A DNA stretch of 64,000 bases, taken from contig OY987263.1 of the NCBI GenBank assembly GCA_963920665.1, forward strand, positions 36,878,547 to 36,942,546, in the 5' to 3' direction. Made by a program: the position numbers and the translations under genes. The notes under the pieces were generated by a model that had not been told where the DNA came from, made no database searches, and saw only the letters and a list, made by a program, of their open reading frames with translations. Below, in pieces: positions 57,751 to 64,000 of the stretch. Within the stretch, counting starts at the first letter, position 1; every line of letters starts with the position of its first letter. Source of the DNA: Straminergon stramineum (taxonomy: Eukaryota > Streptophyta > Bryopsida > Hypnales > Calliergonaceae).

Positions 57751-59664
57751 GTAAAGCTTGTTGAGAATTGGTGGGGATAGAGACTCGGTTTGGTTGTTAG
57801 GGATGATTGGAAATATTTTTTAGGACATTGATATTGAAGTGGCTGAAGGACCTCATATTCCTTTAATATTGGAGGGATGCTACAATCCACCTTAGATATT
57901 TGTTAACACTTCGGAGCAAGGAAATTTGTAACATTTATGTGGTGTTAACACTTTAACACTTATGAGGGTTAGTATAGACAATTTGTAACACTTACATTAA
58001 TAACACTTATGTGACTTTGGAATTAACAACAATAACACCTATAAAAATAAATGATGAAAATACATAAAATATAAATGTCATCAGATATTGAAGCATAATG
58101 GAACAATGAATCTAAAATAATTTGATGAGATTCTTGTATATGCTTTCGATGATACTGAAGGATCTTCTTCTTTTGTACCAAAGCAAATTCAAAGTCCTTC
58201 CCTATTATAGAACTAAACTTCTAGCCCTTTTAAATCATCAAATTACAAATTTGTCACAACATCATAACATTGCTAAATCTTCAAATGGCACAGCAATATA
58301 AAGAGATTGATGCAAGGGAGCTTGAATTAAATTTAAATCCCAAAGTCATTGATGGAATTATAGTCAATATTGTTTGTATGATGTACAATGTGGAGTGCAT
58401 GATGTAGAATGGATGATGTGTGAATATACTTCGAGCTATATATTGTACTATTAATGCCAACTACAACATGATTTGTACATTATATAATGGACATAAGTCA
58501 AAGTACTAGAAAATAAATATATTTGGAATTGTTCCTAGACTCTTATAAATGGAGGTTGTACATATAGGATGAGAAATTTGTAGGGGTCAATTTTAGAAAC
58601 AAGTGATAATTAGGAATAGTTATTATAATGTCCAAAAATAAAAGTCCATGGATATTTGTCCCTACAAGAGAATCAAGAGCATTCAGAAATTAAAGTGAAG
58701 CTTTTGTAAGAAACAAATCTAGTTACTAATAATTAACAAGATTATCTTTTAGAAAATACCTCAATTTGTTTGAGAATAAGTTGGAAATTCCTAGAACTGC
58801 CAAAATAAGCAATTCAACGTAGTTGGAGGCATCTTTTTCTAGAATTTTTTTATAGTACCAACAATTAAAAATCAGGAAATTTTCAAATAAAATAAAAATT
58901 GTGGATAAGACATTTAATTTATTTGAATTCTCAAAGTGAAGTAGTCTAAGGTGCCGTAGACTATACTATAGAAAAATTGCTTTCCTTGGTTATAAAATTG
59001 AAATTTAAGAAAATGAGTAGTCAACCAACTGATGTTAATTCCTAAACGTTCCAAGTCTCTTCTAGAATTGATAATTTGAGAAAAATCATCATAAATTCAT
59101 TTCAAGAAAACAATGTCAATTTGAATATTTTTTTGTCAATTTGAACATTTTTTTGTCAATTCAGATGTGTCAATTTGGATGCTATTTTCTTGTAGTGAAA
59201 GTACTATTTGGAAGAATATTTTGGTATTGATATACAAATAAAAGGTGTAGATTCTGAGTTGTAGATTCCATTCACATAGTTAGATTCACCAATGCTATCA
59301 CCAAGATTTTTTTTATAATTTTTGAAAGAAAAATTTCAAAATTCTTTCAAAATTTGATTAGTAGCAAAATATTCTATTTTTTTGAGTGAAATTGTTGGAA
59401 TGGATTTGAAATGAGGATCTCTTTACAAGGAGATTTTTTGAAATTTTTGTGTTTTTAAAATCTATGACCTGATAATTGAAAATCTAGTTTTGAATGAGAA
59501 TCAATGAAATTTTGGATTAGTCAACCACTTGACATACTTGCACATTTGTAATTTTAGAAAAATAACACCAAATCCAACAAATAGATAGGACAACAACCAA
59601 ATAAAATATCTCCACAAATTATAATGATTTTCATCTAAGTAGTAATGAAGGTGAAACTTCAATT
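57751..59664. other. AT-rich repeat DNA
   Basis: It includes an R5 repeat copy at 58790-59010. Near 59035 lies a single TTAATTCCTAAACG end resembling the TTAA-bounded elements. Near 59110-59160 a short tandem of TTTTTTGTCAATTTGAA units occurs. There is no gene. Confidence 0.4.
58790..59010 (+). repeat. Dispersed repeat family R5, copy 2
   Basis: It shares with 51170-51420 the succession CCAAAATAAGCAATTCAA, GTAGTTGG, an A/T-rich middle, CAACAATTAAAAATCA and TTTGAATTCTCA. It is non-coding. Confidence 0.6.
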
Positions 59665-60538
59665 CTAACCCCTAAACATCCAAACTGCATTTTTTGGCAA
59701 CATAGTGATTTTGGGCAGCTCACTACAAATGGAATTTTTCTTTTTTTTCTTTGAAATTTTCACACAACATGTACCCGAGGAGTTTCTTCAAGGCCCAATA
59801 GTTTTCATAACTTTTAACTTCATGATTAAAAAGTTATTGCATAATATGTAAAAATTTGAAATTGGTTTTCTAGATTTATATGTACATGGAAAGCTTTGAA
59901 TCATTCCATTTTGATTTATGAGATGAAAGTTAAGAGGAGATTTAGTTTGTGGGCAGTTTCAGATTCTCTACTCTAAAATAAACTTTGAAGTCTTGTACTT
60001 AACTCAATTTTCAATATTTTTTGAAAAAAACAAAATCATAAGATGTAGATTTTTTATTAAAATATTACAACCATTGGGATTGAAATTTTTCAATTCCATA
60101 ACAAAATTCTTCTCAATTTAGTATTTTGAATCATTCTCTACTTCTTAGTACTTACTTTTTTTCTCCTATATGTTGTACAATTTCAAATGATTTGAATTTT
60201 TTCAAGCATGTAGCCAACTCCCCTTGAAGAGTGAATCCAAAAAGTAACCACCATTTTGGAATTTTTTTTTCATACAAATGTGGCCTTGTAAAGTGCAGCT
60301 GCACGTTTTTTCATAGGGCCCAAAAAAGGATTTTTCCTAATTCAAACACTAATATCTTAAAATCTACACGATGGAAATTTCTGAAATTTTTTCCACATCT
60401 TTTCAAATAAGTTGAGTACAAGATCTTACGGTTACATTTGTCTAAAATTTCATTTTCCTAAAATTTGGTACTTGTTCTAGAAATGACAGTTTTGGAGCGT
60501 TTTTGGTGAAAACATAGTCAAAAATATTTAGGGGTTAA
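59665..60538. mobile_element. TTAA-bounded element, copy B
   Basis: It starts CTAA-CCCCTAAA (one base off TTAA) and ends TTTAGGGG-TTAA. It aligns with copy A (3299-4251) almost throughout, for example TTTTTTGGCAACATAG, CACACAACATGT.CCCGAGGAG, TTTGAATCATTCCATTTTGA and ATGTAGCCAACT. It lacks about 80 bp present in A. A similar outward end (TTAGGAGTTAA) at 60590-60600 suggests nesting of another element. Confidence 0.65.
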
Positions 60539-61325
60539 TTTGTTCATTGTCCAAAAAGTGGATGTTGGAGTGCTTAGGAGTTAAATATAGGGATGGTTTG
60601 ATGACACTTTTGGAGGACACTTTATGAAAAATCTATTGTGTACAAGGATGGTATTGGGTGAGTTCACCTTATGAAAAAATATGTTCAAGCCTCTTTTCAT
60701 TATGATCTTCTCATAACCCCTAAAAGCTTTCTAGGCCAAAGATTTGTTGGAACACCTTTTCATCTATCCTAAAGTGTTCTTGAATTTTTTTAAATGGACT
60801 TTTCTTTACAATGAGGTCAATGAAATTGAATGATGTAAATAATATAATTGTGCAATGATATAAAAAGAATTGTGCAAATTCAAAACAAGATTAAGACTTC
60901 AAGGGGTAACAACATTAAGGCAACTAAATCTAATTGTGCCTCCTTTCTAGAATTGCTACTATAGATTCTTGACTATTGGCTGAGATGAATTCCTTTTTGT
61001 AGGCCCATTACAGATATATCTATTTTCAACACTTTGTAAATTTAAAGTTTCTTCATTTGGTGTCCAAAAAATGCTAAAGAAGAAAATCTAATGCATTCTT
61101 TTGATTTCCAATTAGATCCAACCAATAATTAGGCAATTTAAAAATAATAACAATGTCCAATTGCTTATTTGGATACACTTAGGTGTAGTTACTTTTATAA
61201 AATATCTTGTGAACACTTATATTATTTCTAGAACACACTTATCATATAGACAAACTATTCTCTTTGTGAAAAAGTTAGGACCCCAAATGGAAAGATTAAC
61301 CTTAAAACGTATTAAAATCATTGTT

Positions 61326-61560
61326 GGCACTAAATGTCCGATGGTTGATGAAGAATCCATCTATGTATGACAAAAGTGAAAATGTTCATCCTTGAAATTG
61401 GGTGTGAAAAAGGAAGATCTAGTACAATAATTTGACTTCCAACAAATGCTCTTGTTTTTTTAAGTAAAAAACTCATAAGGTATGAAAAAGTATGATTTCC
61501 TAGGTGACAAGGCTAACATTCTAAGGTTAAATGGTAGAACAACATATGACCACCTAGATT
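61326..61560 (+). repeat. Family R2, copy 3 (uninterrupted)
   Basis: CACTAAATGTCCGATGGTTG, AGAATCCATCTATG and GACAAAAGTGAAAATGTTC are contiguous here. In the 35145 copy an R3 element separates the first two from the third. The copy continues through GACTTCCAACAAATGCTC. Confidence 0.6.
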
Positions 61561-63165
61561 TGCGATTTGGGAATCTTGACATAATTTGGATATCCTAGTG
61601 TATAATGTGTTGATTGTTTCCTATATTTTTCAAAGAAAGAATTAGCTGAATTGACTAAAATACAAGTGGAATAGTAATTTTGATAAGAATTGAATTGATA
61701 TGAATTTTTAAATCAATAAAAAAATATAAAATTGTTAGTAGGTGGGGATTATGACCTTCTTAAAAAGGTTCAAAATCAATGACATATCACCCTAATCCCA
61801 TCACTTTGATGAGTGGTTTAAGAACACAAGTTCAACAATCTAAAAGCAACTATTTTATTGGTTGAAGTTATATACAACTTATTCTGACAAGTATTTATTT
61901 ACAATTAAATCCACCTAAACCAACATTTCTTGAACCACATTTTTATGAATTTTAAAACGTCTGTAAATAGATGTGAACTTCATGTCATTCCTTGACAATA
62001 GCACCCTTGCTTCAATTGCTTGTCCAAAGAAAATGATTTACTTACTTTGTGGAAATGGATGGGAGACTAGTGCAAATGAGAAGGTCTTGTAAATGGTAGA
62101 ATTGGGTGACTGATGGCATTGGGTTGATTGACTATAAGGTAGACCAATCCAATTTTGTTTGCTACCCAATTCTTTTATCTTACTATTGGCTCCACTCCAA
62201 CAAAACATTCAAATCCATCCCTTTTTCTAACAAAATCACTACATTTATGCCAACAATAGGTAATGTGTCATCCTTTAATGGTGAAGAATGGATACATGGA
62301 AAGGTGCCGGTTAAGGATTGTTTATAGGACATTTGTGACTCCACTCTATGAGTAGTTTTGTAATTTGAAGGTAGACCACTTCAAAAATTCATAGAAATTG
62401 AAAATTTAATTCAAAAATTATAATTCCACCAAGGTTTGATTTGTGAAACATATACACTGCTCTAAAAAATATGTTCCCCATTTGCAATTGACCCTTAAAT
62501 ACGGTAGAGGTACCCATTATCAACCATCGCCCTATCAGCAATCAATAGGGTGTCTAAAATTTAGGAGAGGTTGAGCTCATTTTCATGATTCTTTTCACAT
62601 AGGAAAATTGGTTTTGGTAGCACTCTTGGTACAGGTGATTGCAAGAAACACTTGTCCTATTTTTTATCCCCTTGCCCTTGGACATGTGGTTTTTTGGTCA
62701 TAATTTTTGCATCATAAGTCCGTTTGTCTTGAAATTTGGAAGGAAGGTACAAATAAAAGTTTCACACATTTTGTATTTTTTGTTTTTTCGTAAAAATTAA
62801 TTTACTATTTTTAAAGTGCCCCCGATTGGATATCTACCTTGGCCATTTTGGGGGGTTTTGAGCCAAAGTTGTACCCAAAAATGTGAATTGGAAGCCACAA
62901 ATTGGAGAAGCTGGAGTTGTACTTGTGTTCCAATGAGAGACGAAGAGTTTTTTGCAAAAAAACTTTGCATGAGGTGTCTACACGAGGCCAAAGTGACCGT
63001 TGTTTGTGCACATTTTTTGGGTAGAAATAAAAAAAATTTGAAGAAATTTTTGGTGCAATGTGAGAGTAGGCTTGTCTATAAAAATGGTTTTTTTTCTGGG
63101 AATTTTTTGAATTTTTTTGAATTACTAAAAATGAAAAACTCCATAGACCCCTTTTCTACTATTTT

Positions 63166-63345
63166 CTGCTGCCAGTGGCTTCTACAGTACTACATAGTAG
63201 TCTATAGTAGTACATAGTACATTAGTACTATATAGTACCGAATCAACGGTTAAGATTTGCAGGTGCCTGAAATCGATGGTTGAGATTCGTAGGCGTAGTT
63301 TGACGCACGAAATTGATAGTAGTTCGTAGTACTGCCAGTCCTGCA
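63166..63345. repeat. TAGTAC-rich patch with inverted ends
   Basis: CTGCCAGTGG and CAGTACTAC near 63166-63192 are partly mirrored by GTAGTACTGCCAG near 63327-63340. Between them lie several TAGTAC-type units and two related stretches (AATCAACGGTTAAGATT and AATCGATGGTTGAGATT). It is probably a small foldback element. Confidence 0.5.
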
Positions 63346-63789
63346 GCCAGAAATCGGGTTTTTGAGCCAAAAACGTGAAGTGTTTCTTGCAATCACCCAT
63401 ACATGTGTACATACAATTTTTTTTCTTTGCCTTATAGGCTTATACTACTCCAAATCATATCCAAAATTCCTGAAGTGGTCGGTTATGAGTGCCTCTACCT
63501 TATTTAGATTGCAAATGAGGGTGATAATAGGCTTGTCTAAGGTAGAAATATCCCAAAGCATCCTTGTTCCCATTCATGTACAATAGAGTTTCCTTGAATT
63601 GTCCCTAGGCTTCCATAAAAGTGTCCTTCTACAATGTTAATAAATTTTTCCTTTACTTACAACTAATTAGAGTATTGCTGATTTTGTCAAATTTTGATTT
63701 TAGGTCCACCTATATGACGGTTTCAATGGTCTTGGGAGTTTCCACTTTAAAAATTCATAGAAATTATATGCCATATTTACGAAAATTAG

Positions 63790-63910
63790 ATTTTTTTTTT
63801 AATTCATGATTTTCAATTGCTAATATTACAAAAATATTTTTTCTAGCAAAAAAAAAAGGTGCCACCAACTATGTTGAATTGCTTATGTTGACGATTTTAG
63901 GTGCTTCCAC
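63790..63910 (-). repeat. Dispersed repeat family R5, reversed copy 3
   Basis: Its reverse complement reads ATAAGCAATTCAACATAGTT, then GCACC, an A-rich run, and AGCAATTGAAAATCATGAA. This matches the copies at 51170 and 58790. Confidence 0.55.
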
Positions 63911-64000
63911 AGTACCTTAAAAAAGTTTTTATTGTGCAGACAGGGGAGGGTCATGAAAATATATAGAAATAAGGATGTCCCGTGAGTTGTATTACAACTG

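Larger units (their letters stand above)
60601..64000. other. AT-rich repeat DNA to the window end
   Basis: It contains an R2 copy (61326-61560), a TAGTAC-rich inverted-repeat patch (63166-63345), and a reversed R5 copy (63790-63910). Reading frames such as 61161-61370, 62106-62327 and 62816-63217 are low-complexity and unassigned. Confidence 0.4.

Noticed and set aside
62106..62327. 73-residue plus-strand reading
   Set aside because: No family resemblance and located in repeat-like AT-rich DNA.
1..64000. CRISPR arrays, bacterial operons, organellar or rRNA genes
   Set aside because: No regularly spaced repeats, no ribosome-binding-site-led gene strings and no rRNA-like stretches; the genes are spliced plant nuclear genes.

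Overview
The window is nuclear DNA of a land plant, most probably a moss or another seedless plant. The evidence is spliced genes with plant plastid and cell-wall families (FtsZ, KAS I, a GT37 fucosyltransferase, a plant-specific TFIIB-related factor). A decayed DUF7869-type mobile-element gene and an FtsZ with an unusual nucleotide loop also point away from flowering plants. This placement is an inference from gene content; no organellar, bacterial or viral replicon is visible.

Layout. Bases 1-11400 are AT-rich and repeat-filled, with one broken DUF7869-like element gene (6663-9406) and several inverted-repeat elements. Bases 11400-26500 are a gene block: an ankyrin-PGG membrane protein (+), a GT37 fucosyltransferase (+), a five-exon A1 aspartic protease (-) and a twelve-exon-scale TFIIB-related factor (-). 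Bases 27970-32400 are again AT-rich with no convincing gene. Bases 32400-35180 form a GC-richer island holding a lipid-transfer-protein gene (-), flanked by inverted copies of a ~370 bp repeat. Bases 37281-50442 hold a nitronate monooxygenase (+), an FtsZ-family plastid division protein (-) and KAS I (+). FtsZ and KAS I are divergently arranged with about 1.45 kb between their start codons. Bases 52390-56415 hold a divergent pair of intron-less nuclear housekeeping genes, ZMAT2/Snu23 (-) and PWP1 (+). From 57300 to the end the sequence is AT-rich repeat.

How the genes work together. There is no operon; genes are separate eukaryotic transcription units. Two functional groupings are visible: KAS I and FtsZ both act in plastids, and PWP1, ZMAT2 and the TFIIB-related factor act in ribosome biogenesis, splicing and transcription. 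Exon structures were read by eye from reading-frame continuity, GT/GC-AG sites and family conservation, so splice positions are predictions.

The most interesting material is non-coding. Several repeat families appear two or three times within 64 kb, often in introns. One group ends in TTAA-CCC(C/Y)TA..., recalling piggyBac-type termini. A degenerate minisatellite in KAS I contains repeated versions of the exon-3 acceptor, another minisatellite fills an intron of the nitronate monooxygenase, and there is a perfect 28 bp hairpin between ZMAT2 and PWP1.
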